NCBI GenBank assembly: GCA_026390575.1
Contig: JAPLFR010000003.1
Coordinates: forward strand, 1 to 64,000
Length of the DNA: 64,000 bases
From: Ignavibacteriales bacterium
Lineage (GTDB): Bacteria > Bacteroidota > Ignavibacteria > UBA10030
Direction of reading: 5' to 3'
Part shown: positions 43,650-52,750 of the stretch, one piece after another
Layout of the letters: the number at the start of each line of letters is the position of its first letter
Numbering within the stretch: the first letter of the stretch is position 1
Notes under the pieces: model-generated
Told to the model about the DNA's origin: nothing
What the model saw: only the letters and a program-made list of their open reading frames with translations
The model's database searches: none
Translations under genes and position numbers: made by a program

Positions 43650-45401
43650 TCATTTTTTCGCAATCAATTCTCTTGCACCGTTCAAACTCGTTTCGGTCAC
43701 TTCTTCACCGCTGAGGAGTCTGGCGACTTCCTGGATGCGCTCTTCTTCTTCTAACTTACGAATAGTTGAAGATGTGCGCTGTTTTTTCTCGCTCTTCTCC
43801 ACGACAAAATGGCAATCAGCAAATCCGGCAATTTGCGGCAAATGTGTGATGGCGATGACTTGATGGAATTGGGATAAACTCTTCATACTTTTACCCACTG
43901 CTTGAGCAATTCTTCCGCTTATACCGACGTCAATTTCATCAAAGACGAGCAGCGGCAGACGGTCTGCTTTGGCTAGAATTGTTTTCAGTGCAAGCATGAT
44001 ACGCGATATTTCACCTCCGGATGCGACCTTCGCCAATGGTTTCAAGTCTTCACCAACATTTGTTGAAAGGTAAAACTCAACAACGTCGATTCCGCTTTGT
44101 GTTGCATCGTACAATTCTCGTCCGAGTTTGACATAGGCACTGTTCGCTTTACCGTCTAATTTCCCCAGCACGCGATTGTCAATCTTCACATCGAACTGTG
44201 CGTTTGCAATACCCAGCTTGGCCAACTCTGTACACACCGATTTGCTGATCTTGCTGACCAGCTCCCGCCGTTTTGTTGAGAGACGCTGAGCAGCGGCAGA
44301 ACAGCTTTTTCGTTCAAGCTCAATGTATTCATTCAATTTCCGGATTTCACTTTCGAAATTCTCCGCCATGGCAAACTCTTTACCAATCTTCTCACGATGT
44401 TCAATCACACCATCCAATGAACCTCCGTATTTTTTCTTGAGGAGTGTGATCTGACCAAGTCGTTCGCGAATTTGTTCCAGCCGCTCAGGATTAAATTCAA
44501 TCTTAGAATTATAACTCTGAATAAACTTCGTCAATTCGCCGACAATCGCTGCCGCCGATGCACATTCATTCTTGATATCTTCAAAGGTCGTATCAATCGC
44601 TGCAAGATCTTCAAGCTGGTTGCGCGCTTTGAGCAATAAATCATACACCGACTGCCCTCCCGTGTTCTCAGAACTCTGCCGGGCTGTCTCTCCTTCGTAG
44701 AGTGATTGATAGAGTTGCGATGTCGCTTCATAAAGTTTTTCAGAGTTCTCTAAAATGCGCAATTCATTTTCCAGATCACCTTCTTCACCAGAACGCGGAT
44801 CGACAGCATCGATTTCTTTTATCTGAAATTCATACAGATCGCGCTTTTCTCTCAGTTCTTTCTCTTTCAACGAAAGCGCACGCAATTCCGTGAAAAGCAC
44901 CGTGAGCCGGTCGTAAGATTCGCGATATTCATCCACTAACGTATCTAAACTTCCGAATTCATCCAGCAAGCCGATATGCGTCTCTGGTCGCAGCAATGAT
45001 TGATGTTCATGCTGACCATGAAGGTCAACAAGGTGATCACCGATTTCTTTGAGAACTGTGAGCGATACAGGTGAATCGTTCACAAAGCAGCGGGATTGTC
45101 CTTTCATTGAAACTTCGCGGCGGAGAATAAAATCTTCCTGCAATTCGATCTCATTTTGTTTCAGAAGTGCCTTCACTTTTTCGTTTTCCGCCATTCCGAA
45201 GATACCTTCGACAATAGCTTTGTCGCTTCCTTTGCGCACCACATCAGAACTTGCGCGATCCCCGAGTATGAGACTCAACGCATCGATAATAATAGATTTG
45301 CCGGCGCCGGTTTCGCCCGTGAGGATATTCAGCCCGCTCTCGAATTCGATTTCAACGGATTCGATAAGAGCATAGTTGCGAATGGTCAGGGATTTGAGCA
45401 T
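43650..45401 (-). CDS. recN: DNA repair ATPase RecN
   Basis: A 583-residue SMC-like ATPase that acts early at DNA double-strand breaks. Walker A is GETGAGKS (residues 29-36), a long coiled-coil spans about 150-380, and the ABC signature VASGGEISRIMLALK is followed by Walker B LPLLVFDEIDVGISG. Normal length. The stop lies 47 bp before the four-helix-bundle start. No LexA-type box was looked for beyond the immediate upstream region, where none is obvious. Confidence 0.95.
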   Translation of the reverse strand: MLKSLTIRNYALIESVEIEFESGLNILTGETGAGKSIIIDALSLILGDRASSDVVRKGSDKAIVEGIFGMAENEKVKALLKQNEIELQEDFILRREVSMKGQSRCFVNDSPVSLTVLKEIGDHLVDLHGQHEHQSLLRPETHIGLLDEFGSLDTLVDEYRESYDRLTVLFTELRALSLKEKELREKRDLYEFQIKEIDAVDPRSGEEGDLENELRILENSEKLYEATSQLYQSLYEGETARQSSENTGGQSVYDLLLKARNQLEDLAAIDTTFEDIKNECASAAAIVGELTKFIQSYNSKIEFNPERLEQIRERLGQITLLKKKYGGSLDGVIEHREKIGKEFAMAENFESEIRKLNEYIELERKSCSAAAQRLSTKRRELVSKISKSVCTELAKLGIANAQFDVKIDNRVLGKLDGKANSAYVKLGRELYDATQSGIDVVEFYLSTNVGEDLKPLAKVASGGEISRIMLALKTILAKADRLPLLVFDEIDVGISGRIAQAVGKSMKSLSQFHQVIAITHLPQIAGFADCHFVVEKSEKKQRTSSTIRKLEEEERIQEVARLLSGEEVTETSLNGARELIAKK

Positions 45402-45467
45402 ACAGATTCGCTCAAATGTAAGGAAAAAAGATGGAATTTCAATGAAGGAGAATGTTTTTGCAGTAAA

Positions 45468-46301
45468 TCAATTTTGCGACGGATTGCTTGTCTCAACATC
45501 AAAGAACAGTATCTCCGGCACATCGCCTATGACACCATGGAAGTAGGCATAATGAATAAACTCGGCTAAACTTTCTTCTTCCTGCTCGCCGAAATCATAT
45601 GAGAACGATGAAATATAACCAGTCAATTCATGTACAGAAAGATTCTGCTGTTGTGCTACACTTTGTGCAATTTGTGATTTTAGAAGAATCCCGTTATTTT
45701 TTGCCGCGAGCAATGCCTGCGCTTCTGTTTTTGATAATTCTTCTTCTCGCCCAACCCAAAATCCATGAATGTACGGCAAACCGGTCAGGTCATTCCATTC
45801 TTCTACAAGATCAAGCGTGAACGTGCCTGTACGACCGATCATCTGCGGTTTATCCTGCACAATGAGGGCAGCATCAGCTTTCGCTAACATTGCATCAATA
45901 TCCGGCATCATCGGAATAAATTGAAGCTTTGCATGCGATGGCTGGTTACGGTATTTTTCCGAAAGAATGATCTTTGCGAGAATGATTTCAGACGTGAATC
46001 GCACATCGATTGCAACACGCTCAATATTATGCAGGTTGGATTTGAGAACAAGCTGAATGGTGTTGGTCTGATTGGATGATGCGATGCAAATGTTCGGCAT
46101 TATCCGGTATTCCCCGCCATGCCGCGCATAATCGATAGGTGACAAAAAAGCGTTCCGAATTCCTCCGGAACGCTCGCTGAGTTTAACTGCATTGTTTGCT
46201 GGAATATCTGTAACCACTTCAAACGGCGAATCCGTTCGATCCAATCCAAAGACGAGCGGCTTCAGATACAGTGCATCGGATACTGCAAGCCGCGATTTCA
46301 T
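45468..46301 (-). CDS. mqnA: chorismate dehydratase, futalosine menaquinone pathway
   Basis: A 277-residue protein of the MqnA/MqnD fold that dehydrates chorismate to 3-enolpyruvylbenzoate, the first step of futalosine-dependent menaquinone synthesis. Visible family features are the N-terminal AVSDALYLKPLVFGL, the SERSGGIRNAFLSPIDYARH region, DAALIVQDKP and the conserved EEWNDLTGLPYIHGFW. Length suits MqnA. The ATG overlaps the rplS stop by one base. No other mqn gene is in the window; use of menaquinone in respiration is inferred. Confidence 0.85.
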   Translation of the reverse strand: MKSRLAVSDALYLKPLVFGLDRTDSPFEVVTDIPANNAVKLSERSGGIRNAFLSPIDYARHGGEYRIMPNICIASSNQTNTIQLVLKSNLHNIERVAIDVRFTSEIILAKIILSEKYRNQPSHAKLQFIPMMPDIDAMLAKADAALIVQDKPQMIGRTGTFTLDLVEEWNDLTGLPYIHGFWVGREEELSKTEAQALLAAKNNGILLKSQIAQSVAQQQNLSVHELTGYISSFSYDFGEQEEESLAEFIHYAYFHGVIGDVPEILFFDVETSNPSQN

Positions 46302-46642
46302 CAGGCATTCGTTTTTTGAGCAACTGCTTTCGTTGCCAAATCGCGAACATAATAGATTTTCGAGCGGCGAACTCTGCCATCTTTCACCTTCTCAATCTTT
46401 GCGACACTGGGAGAATGAACAGGGAAAATTCGCTCGACGCCAACGCCGTCAGAAATCTTGCGAACAGTGAATGTGGCATTGACGCTGGAACCACGCCGAC
46501 CTATGACAATGCCTTGAAATTCCTGAATGCGTTCTTTATCGCCTTCCTTGACTTTCACATGCACGTTAACGATATCGCCGGATTTAAATTGCGGGACATC
46601 GGTTTTCAGTTGAGTTGCCTCAACAAGTTTTAATTTATCCAT
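46301..46642 (-). CDS. rplS: ribosomal protein bL19
   Basis: A 113-residue large-subunit protein located at the 30S-50S interface. It has the standard bL19 sequence ([40 protein letters not shown]). It closes the conserved rpsP-khpA-rimM-trmD-rplS block and touches mqnA by one base. No terminator follows it, so read-through into mqnA is likely. Confidence 0.97.
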   Translation of the reverse strand: MDKLKLVEATQLKTDVPQFKSGDIVNVHVKVKEGDKERIQEFQGIVIGRRGSSVNATFTVRKISDGVGVERIFPVHSPSVAKIEKVKDGRVRRSKIYYVRDLATKAVAQKTNA

Positions 46643-46693
46643 TTGTATTTCACTCCACTAAATCAAAGTACTGTGTATTATCTTCAATTATTT

Positions 46694-47371
46694 TTATGAA
46701 ACAAAGCTGTCGCCGCGCAGACGTTTCGTTCTTCGTTCACGCTGCTCCTGACGCCAGCGATCTATTTCCTGATGATTTCCTGAAAGCAATACATCCGGTA
46801 CAGTCAATCCGCGAAATTCCGCCGGCCGTGTGAATTGCTGACATCCAAGCAAACCATCCTGAAACGAATCCGTCAATGCGGATTCACCATCGTTTAACAC
46901 ACCGGGAATGAGCCGCACAACTGCATCCACTACAACTGCCGCAGCCAGCTCACCGCCCGTGAGGACATAATCACCGATAGAAACCTCACGTGTGACTAAC
47001 AAATCACGAACCCGCTGATCGATGCCTTTATAGTGTCCGCACAACATTATTAAATTATTTTTCAGCGATAACTCCGTCGCGATCTTTTGCGTAAGCACAT
47101 CGCCATCTGCTGACAGAAAAATAATTTCATCATACATGCGTTGTGCTTTCAACTCTTCCACACATTCAAAGAACGGTTCCGGCTTCAGTACCATTCCCGC
47201 ACCGCCTCCAAAAGGCGTGTCGTCAATAGTATGATGTTTATCGTGCGTGTACGCACGGAGATCGTGAACAACGATCTCTACAATTTCTTTCTCCTGTGCC
47301 CGTTTCAAAATACTTTCCTGAAGCGGACTTTCCAATAACTTCGGCAATCCTGTAATAATATCTATCCGCAT
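46694..47371 (-). CDS. trmD: tRNA (guanine37-N1)-methyltransferase
   Basis: Methylates G37 of tRNAs with G at position 36, preventing frameshifts. The SPOUT-fold knot region is [17 protein letters not shown], with [19 protein letters not shown]. The N-terminal [13 protein letters not shown] and 225-residue length are usual. Its ATG overlaps the rimM stop by one base. Confidence 0.97.
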   Translation of the reverse strand: MRIDIITGLPKLLESPLQESILKRAQEKEIVEIVVHDLRAYTHDKHHTIDDTPFGGGAGMVLKPEPFFECVEELKAQRMYDEIIFLSADGDVLTQKIATELSLKNNLIMLCGHYKGIDQRVRDLLVTREVSIGDYVLTGGELAAAVVVDAVVRLIPGVLNDGESALTDSFQDGLLGCQQFTRPAEFRGLTVPDVLLSGNHQEIDRWRQEQRERRTKRLRGDSFVS

Positions 47372-47877
47372 CAGTTAAGCAATCCATCTAAAGCGTGAAT
47401 AGTGATGCGTTTCTTTTCAACATCCACCTGCCGAATAACCGCTTTGACAGCCGGAATGAGAATTTCCTGTGCACCTTTTTTAACAACCCACACATCATTC
47501 ATGGGAAGCGAAAGCAAATCCGTTACCGTACCAACAATCGTTTGCTCTTCTGTCACCACTTCGCATCCAATCACATCGTCCACGAAGTAGGTTCCGTTTT
47601 CAAGCTCAACAGCATCTTCCTTCGGAATAAAAAGATACAGGTCTTTTAATTTTTCCGCTTCTTCAATCGTCTCGATGCCATGGAAACCAAGAACCACCTG
47701 CTTGGTATCGATTCTCACCTTCAGAATCTTCTTCCATTCTACTTTCGCCGCATCATATCCAAGCCACACTGCTGGCAGATTCTCAAATCTCCGTTTGTCA
47801 TCTGTCAACGGCGAAATTTTCACTTCACCCCGAGTGCCAATCGGTTTAGAAATTCTTCCGATCGCAATTAAATCCAT
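47371..47877 (-). CDS. rimM: ribosome maturation factor RimM
   Basis: A 168-residue 16S/30S maturation factor. The N-terminal RimM domain ([20 protein letters not shown]) is followed by a PRC-barrel ([30 protein letters not shown]). It lies between khpA and trmD with a one-base overlap with trmD. Confidence 0.95.
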   Translation of the reverse strand: MDLIAIGRISKPIGTRGEVKISPLTDDKRRFENLPAVWLGYDAAKVEWKKILKVRIDTKQVVLGFHGIETIEEAEKLKDLYLFIPKEDAVELENGTYFVDDVIGCEVVTEEQTIVGTVTDLLSLPMNDVWVVKKGAQEILIPAVKAVIRQVDVEKKRITIHALDGLLN

Positions 47878-47930
47878 ACAAATTCTTTGGTTTCAATCCC
47901 GAGATACAGGTCCCGGAAACGGATGACCAT

Positions 47931-48161
47931 TCATCCTATGATATCCAGTACCGCTCGCTTACCTTCTTTTGCAGCGACTGCTTTTAAAAGCACACGCAGG
48001 GAAGTTGCCGTTTGACCATGTCTGCCAATAATCTTCCCAATATCTCCTTCTGCTACTTTTAGTTTGAAGATGTGATTATTATCTTTCTCTTCAAGCTCGA
48101 CGATTATGCTTTCTGGATGATCCACCAGATGCTTTACAACAAACTCCAGAAATTCCTTCAT
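47931..48161 (-). CDS. khpA: KhpA-type KH-domain RNA-binding protein
   Basis: A 76-residue single KH-domain protein with the GKIIGRHGQTATSLRVLL motif that binds RNA. KhpA partners KhpB (EloR/Jag) in other bacteria and affects cell elongation and division. The start at ATG 48161 is chosen because GGAGG lies seven bases upstream; an ATG just before it is also possible. It lies in the conserved rpsP-rimM-trmD-rplS neighbourhood. Confidence 0.92.
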   Translation of the reverse strand: MKEFLEFVVKHLVDHPESIIVELEEKDNNHIFKLKVAEGDIGKIIGRHGQTATSLRVLLKAVAAKEGKRAVLDIIG

Positions 48162-48425
48162 CATTCCACCTCCCGCATAGGATAACGGCTGTGTGAGCAT
48201 AATGACGGATCTTTTTTCCGTTCATTTCACAACCATTTCAATTGTGGAAACTGTGTTAGGGCTTTACCACTGCTCTAACTATGGATTATTGAACTAAAAG
48301 AAATTTTCAATATCCGTTCGATGGAAAACCATCAAGTATCCTCTGGCGTAAGGTCGATCCGTCTTCCACCAAAAGATCATGCACATCGTACTGCGCACGC
48401 GCGGAGTTCAGACTCGTTGATCGCC

Positions 48426-48866
48426 TTAAGCGGCTGCAACAGGAGCTTCAGCGGGTGCTTGAGCTGGAGCTTCTGCTGGCGGTGTTGCTGCTTTTTTCTT
48501 TCGCTCCGAACGCCGTGCTTTCCGGTCTGCTTCATGCTTTGGTTTGTCAACCTGAAGCATTTGCCAGCGTTCCATGACGCTCTTTACCGTTGCCTCATCT
48601 TTACCCTGGCGCGTAAGCGTCCAGTGCAGCCAGAAGCCGGTCCGTCTCAGCAACGAACGCACGGTATCAGTGGGCTGGGCGCCTTGCTTCAGCCAGTATT
48701 CTATTCGCGGTTCTTTCAGCACTAAAGTGATGGGGTTGGTATGCGGATCGTACTGACCGAGAGCTTCAAGGTATCCACCATCACGAGGAGAACGGGAATC
48801 CGTTGCAACTAACTTGTAAATAGGATGCTGCTTCTTCCCTTCTCTTCGCATTCGAATTTTTACCAA
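48426..48866 (-). CDS. rpsP: ribosomal protein bS16 with C-terminal extension
   Basis: A small-subunit protein. The start is TTG (VKIRMRREGKKQHPIYKLV), with GGAG eight bases upstream. The bS16 core covers about 80 residues. The remainder is a Lys/Arg- and then Ala/Pro/Glu-rich tail (PAEAPAQAPAEAPVAAA), giving 146 residues; such tails are known in this lineage. About 260 bp separate it from khpA downstream. Confidence 0.95.
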   Translation of the reverse strand: MVKIRMRREGKKQHPIYKLVATDSRSPRDGGYLEALGQYDPHTNPITLVLKEPRIEYWLKQGAQPTDTVRSLLRRTGFWLHWTLTRQGKDEATVKSVMERWQMLQVDKPKHEADRKARRSERKKKAATPPAEAPAQAPAEAPVAAA

Positions 48867-48927
48867 TGTTGTTACTCCTCTGTTTGACTTGATTCTGTTA
48901 CAAAAATAGTTGTTTTCATACTCTTCA

Positions 48928-50256
48928 TTAATTCATTGGGAATTGCATACCGCGCATGGTACGGCGCATATTTCCTTTACTGAACCGTTTCATCATCCGC
49001 TGCATTTCATCAAATTGTTTTAGCAGACGATTAACATCTTGAACCGTCGTGCCGCTGCCGAGTGCAATACGTCGTCTCCGATTTCCGTTGATGATCGATG
49101 GCCGTACGCGCTCTTCTGCCGTCATCGATTGAATGATCGCTTCTACCCGAACGAGGCCCTTCTCATCAACCGTGGCGTTTGCCGGAAGTTTATTCATTCC
49201 CGGTATCATACTCATCATTTGATCCAAAGAACCCATCTTTTTAATTTCACGGAGTTGATCCAGGAAATCTTCGAAAGTAAATTGCGACTTCCGAAGTTTT
49301 TCCTCTAACTTGACAGCTTTTGCTTCATCAAAATGTTCTTGCGCCTTTTCGACGAGTGTTACTATATCACCCATCCCAAGGATACGAGAAGCAATACGCT
49401 CGGGATAAAACGGCTCCAAAGCATCCAGTTTTTCTCCAACACCAATAAATTTTATCGGCTTCTGGACCACACCACGAATCGAAAGCGCTGCGCCGCCGCG
49501 GCTATCACCATCAAGTTTTGTAAGAACAATACCGTCGAAATTCAAACGTTCGTGAAATGCTCTCGCTGTGTTGACGGCATCCTGTCCGGTCATTGCATCA
49601 ACGACAAACAGAATTTCATGCGGTTGTGCCTTCTCGCGCACCGCTTCTACTTCCTTCATCATGTCTTCATCGATATGCAGACGCCCTGCAGTATCGATAA
49701 TAACTGTATCGCGAACGTTTTTGCGTGCAAAAGTGATAGCATCTTCAGCAATCTTCACCGCGCTTGATCCACGTTCAGCGTACACAGGAATCTGAAGTTG
49801 TTTCCCCAGCATCTCCAGTTGATCGATTGCCGCAGGCCGGTGAACATCTGCCGCAACAAGCAATGGAAATCGTCCTTTGCTCTTCAAGTGGTTCGCCAAC
49901 TTTGCAGAAAATGTTGTCTTTCCGGATCCCTGCAATCCCGCCACCAGAATAACTGTCGGAGGAGCTTGTGCTGTTGCAATATCTGCTTTCGATTCCCCAA
50001 GCAGCTTTACCATCTCCTCATGAATAATTTTGATGATGAGCTGGCCTGGAGTGATACTCGCAAGCACTTCCTGTCCTACGGCTCTTTTCTGAACATCTTC
50101 AATGAACTGTTTTGTAACCTTGTAATTGACATCAGCATCAAGCAGTGCTCGACGCACTTCGCGCAGGGATTCCTCAATATTTTGAGGTGTTATCTTTCCT
50201 TGTCCGCGAAGTTTCTTAAAAGCTATTTCTAACTTCTGGGTAAGACTTTCGAACAT
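48928..50256 (-). CDS. ffh: signal recognition particle protein Ffh
   Basis: The SRP54-type GTPase that binds signal sequences and 4.5S RNA and directs inner-membrane proteins to FtsY. N, G and M domains are present: the G1 loop GLQGSGKT (107-114), DTAGRLHIDEDMM, TKLDGDSRGGAALS, and a methionine-rich M domain to the end (MMKRFSKGNMRRTMRGM). The 442-residue length is normal. It is followed by rpsP after 61 bp. Confidence 0.97.
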   Translation of the reverse strand: MFESLTQKLEIAFKKLRGQGKITPQNIEESLREVRRALLDADVNYKVTKQFIEDVQKRAVGQEVLASITPGQLIIKIIHEEMVKLLGESKADIATAQAPPTVILVAGLQGSGKTTFSAKLANHLKSKGRFPLLVAADVHRPAAIDQLEMLGKQLQIPVYAERGSSAVKIAEDAITFARKNVRDTVIIDTAGRLHIDEDMMKEVEAVREKAQPHEILFVVDAMTGQDAVNTARAFHERLNFDGIVLTKLDGDSRGGAALSIRGVVQKPIKFIGVGEKLDALEPFYPERIASRILGMGDIVTLVEKAQEHFDEAKAVKLEEKLRKSQFTFEDFLDQLREIKKMGSLDQMMSMIPGMNKLPANATVDEKGLVRVEAIIQSMTAEERVRPSIINGNRRRRIALGSGTTVQDVNRLLKQFDEMQRMMKRFSKGNMRRTMRGMQFPMN

Positions 50257-50283
50257 TCACTTTCCAGAGCCAATAATACAATA

Positions 50284-50410
50284 AAGCTTCTTTTGTCTTA
50301 GCATTACAAAACCGCTAGAACAAGAAGCTTCTACGACTTTACTAATTGAAAAATAGCGAAAAAAGGGGAGGCAATCAAGAAGTTATTTTGTGGATTTTCA
50401 TTTCCACAAA
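50284..50410. repeat. inverted repeats between gspE-like gene and ffh
   Basis: Two hairpin-capable repeats occupy the 187-bp gap: AAGCTTCTTTTGT (from 50284) with ACAAGAAGCTT (ending about 50332), and TTTTGTGGA with TCCACAAAA near 50384-50410. The second could end the gspE-like transcript on the minus strand, but it has no following T-run. Confidence 0.35.
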
Positions 50411-50443
50411 AAGAGAGATAAAATCATTTTTTTTCTTATCACA

Positions 50444-51733
50444 TTAACCAAGCACGCGTGTGATTTCTTGCAGAGTTGTTATGCCAGTGATTGCTTTACG
50501 CACTGCATCCTGCCGGATGCCTTGGAAACCAAAATTGGCTGCTTCTTCTCGCATAGCCAGGATCGATTCTTTTTGAAAGATCATATCACGCAACGTCGGA
50601 CTAACTGTCACAATTTCACAAATTGCAGTTCGACCTTTATAACCGGTGCCCAAGCAATTCGGACAGCCGCGACCGCGGAACAACTTAAGATCAGATGATT
50701 CCATAGGAGCACCAACCATTTGGAGTTCTTCAGGCGAAAGCTGGTATTCTTCTTTGCAATTGGGACAAATTTTGCGGATGAGAAGTTGATACACAATTCC
50801 AACAACCGTTGAAGCGAGCCAATATGCTGGTACACCAAGATTGAGCAGGCGGTGAATTGCTCCAATCGCATCGTCAGCAAGCATGGTACTGAGCACAAGA
50901 TTACCCGTGAGTGCGGCTTCACCGGCAACAATGCCGGTTTCCGCGTCGCGGATTTCACCAACCATAATAATGTTTGGATTCTGTCGAAGAATTGCTCTGA
51001 GCGCATCAATAAAATTAAATGATTTATCAGGAGGCAAATGCACCTGGCTTGCATACGGCAGGCGATACTCAACCGGATCTTCAACAGTAATCACACATTT
51101 TTCAGGAGTCGCCACATAGTTCACAGAGGCATATACCGTTGTTGTTTTGCCGCTTCCCGATGGCCCTGTGATTAACAGCAAGCCTCGAGGATTACGAAGC
51201 AATACTCTTAGTCGTTCAAGATTCTCTTTACTGAATCCAAGTTCTTCAATTCTGGAAATACTTGCAGTTTTGTGCAACAATCGGACCAAACACCGTTCAC
51301 CCGAAAGTACAGGAATCACGTTGACGCGAAAATCAATCGCCTCATTTCCATAGACCGCCGAATAGCGCCCCTCTTGAGGTTTCTTTTTTTCAAATTGATT
51401 CAGCGTTGCTTTTGATTTCAGCACACTAATTAAGGAATCGTTCATATCAGGTGGGAGAGAGAGCAAACGTTTGAGCGTTCCTTCATGCCCTAATCGAATT
51501 TGCATTTCTCCTTCAATCGGTTCGAAATGGATATCATTCGCATTAGCTTGAACAGCTCGGGTCAGAATTTCTTCAACAATCTGATCAGCTGTGGGAAGTT
51601 TTCCTTGCCGGAACAAATCCCGGATCTTATCCTTTGAGAGCTCATTGACATCGATCTGTTCCAAGGAAATACGTTGCGGCCCTTGCACAGGTACTGTGCG
51701 CGGTTGGTTTGGTTGTTGCGGCGTGACTGCCAT
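50444..51733 (-). CDS. GspE/PilB-type secretion ATPase, degenerate His box
   Basis: A 429-residue ATPase of the type II secretion/type IV pilus assembly family. Walker A is GPSGSGKT (190-197), the Asp box VITVEDPVEYR, Walker B IIMVGEIRDAETG and a zinc tetracysteine (C323, C326, C357, C360). The His box, usually GHLVLSTLHTNDA, reads GNLVLSTMLADDA (277-289), losing both histidines. The N-terminal domain is short. No other secretion or pilus gene is adjacent. It may be a specialised or partly degenerate motor; assembly role is inferred from family. Confidence 0.85.
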   Translation of the reverse strand: MAVTPQQPNQPRTVPVQGPQRISLEQIDVNELSKDKIRDLFRQGKLPTADQIVEEILTRAVQANANDIHFEPIEGEMQIRLGHEGTLKRLLSLPPDMNDSLISVLKSKATLNQFEKKKPQEGRYSAVYGNEAIDFRVNVIPVLSGERCLVRLLHKTASISRIEELGFSKENLERLRVLLRNPRGLLLITGPSGSGKTTTVYASVNYVATPEKCVITVEDPVEYRLPYASQVHLPPDKSFNFIDALRAILRQNPNIIMVGEIRDAETGIVAGEAALTGNLVLSTMLADDAIGAIHRLLNLGVPAYWLASTVVGIVYQLLIRKICPNCKEEYQLSPEELQMVGAPMESSDLKLFRGRGCPNCLGTGYKGRTAICEIVTVSPTLRDMIFQKESILAMREEAANFGFQGIRQDAVRKAITGITTLQEITRVLG

Positions 51734-51847
51734 AACTCTTCTCCTCGAAGTGATGGCTCTATGAACCTATCGGAAAAGGTATTCCTAAATTCTCCAACAA
51801 GCAACCGCTCGCCTTGTTATTTACGCGAACGGTAAAACGAAAACCGT

Positions 51848-52747
51848 TTAACTTGCTTTTTTTAACGCCTCTGCTCCGCTGACAATTTCAAGCAACTCCT
51901 TGGTGATGCTTGCCTGCCGCGCTTTGTTATACGACAGGGTCAAATCACGGATCAGTTCTTTTGCATTCTCCGTGGCATTGTTCATCGCCGTCATCCGTGC
52001 ACCTTCTTCGGCAGTGCTGGATTCCAGCAACACATGCCACATCAGGAAATTTAAATGCTTCGGCAGCAGCACATCGATAATTTCACTGCTCGATGGTTCA
52101 AAGATATAATCAACCTGAGCGAGTGCGTGGATGTCATTTGTCTTCTGAATTTGTTCTGGAGGAATCGGCAATATCTGCTCAACAATAATTCGCTGCTGAA
52201 TAACAGACTTAAACTCGTTATAAATAACTTCCACCTTGTCGAATTCACCTTTGAGATAATCGTCTATTAATTGTTGAATGATCGTTCGCGCATAACCGAT
52301 ATGAAGATTTCCAAATAAACCGATGTGTTGAGCATACAGGTTGTAATTTCTCTTCACAAAGAAGTCGGTTGCTTTTTTCCCAACTGTAACAATGCGAACG
52401 CCGTCGGGCTCCTTCATGAGATTTGAATAATGAGTATTCACATGATCGACAGCAGCTTTGATAATATTACCGTTGAACGCTCCGCACATTCCCCGATCAC
52501 CTGCAACCACTACCAGAACCACTCGCTTGATTTCCCGCTCGTGCAGCAACGGATGGATAGATGGATCAACTTTTGTGACAAGATGTCTCAGCAGCTCGTT
52601 CATCTTGCGGGCATAGGGACGCGCCGAAACAAGCGCTTCTTGTGCACGTCGTAGTTTTGCCGCGGCAACCATTTTCATGGCCTTTGTAATTTTTTGCGTG
52701 CTCGTAACGCTTGTTACGCGGCGCCGGATTTCTCGAAGTGTTGCCAC
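51848..52747 (-). CDS. atpG: F1F0 ATP synthase gamma subunit
   Basis: The central rotor stalk of the F1 motor. The N-terminal TLREIRRRVTSVTSTQKITK and C-terminal NNATENAKELIRDLTLSYNK motifs are intact; 299 residues is usual. The start is GTG, three bases after the atpA stop. It is the last atp gene here: atpD (beta) and atpC (epsilon) do not follow, and must lie elsewhere. Confidence 0.96.
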   Translation of the reverse strand: MATLREIRRRVTSVTSTQKITKAMKMVAAAKLRRAQEALVSARPYARKMNELLRHLVTKVDPSIHPLLHEREIKRVVLVVVAGDRGMCGAFNGNIIKAAVDHVNTHYSNLMKEPDGVRIVTVGKKATDFFVKRNYNLYAQHIGLFGNLHIGYARTIIQQLIDDYLKGEFDKVEVIYNEFKSVIQQRIIVEQILPIPPEQIQKTNDIHALAQVDYIFEPSSSEIIDVLLPKHLNFLMWHVLLESSTAEEGARMTAMNNATENAKELIRDLTLSYNKARQASITKELLEIVSGAEALKKAS

Positions 52748-52750
52748 GGG

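Noticed and set aside
43193-43663. Diversity-generating retroelement accessory gene (avd)
   Set aside because: The four-helix-bundle protein is in the related fold family, but no reverse transcriptase or template/variable repeat pair is present.
48201-48425. Ribosomal-protein leader or small RNA between rpsP and khpA
   Set aside because: Only a weak GTTAGGGC/GCTCTAAC pair is visible, and no T-run or conserved leader structure can be supported.
51848-52747. Deletion of atpD and atpC
   Set aside because: A split atp locus is normal in related lineages, and the flanking genes show no sign of disruption.
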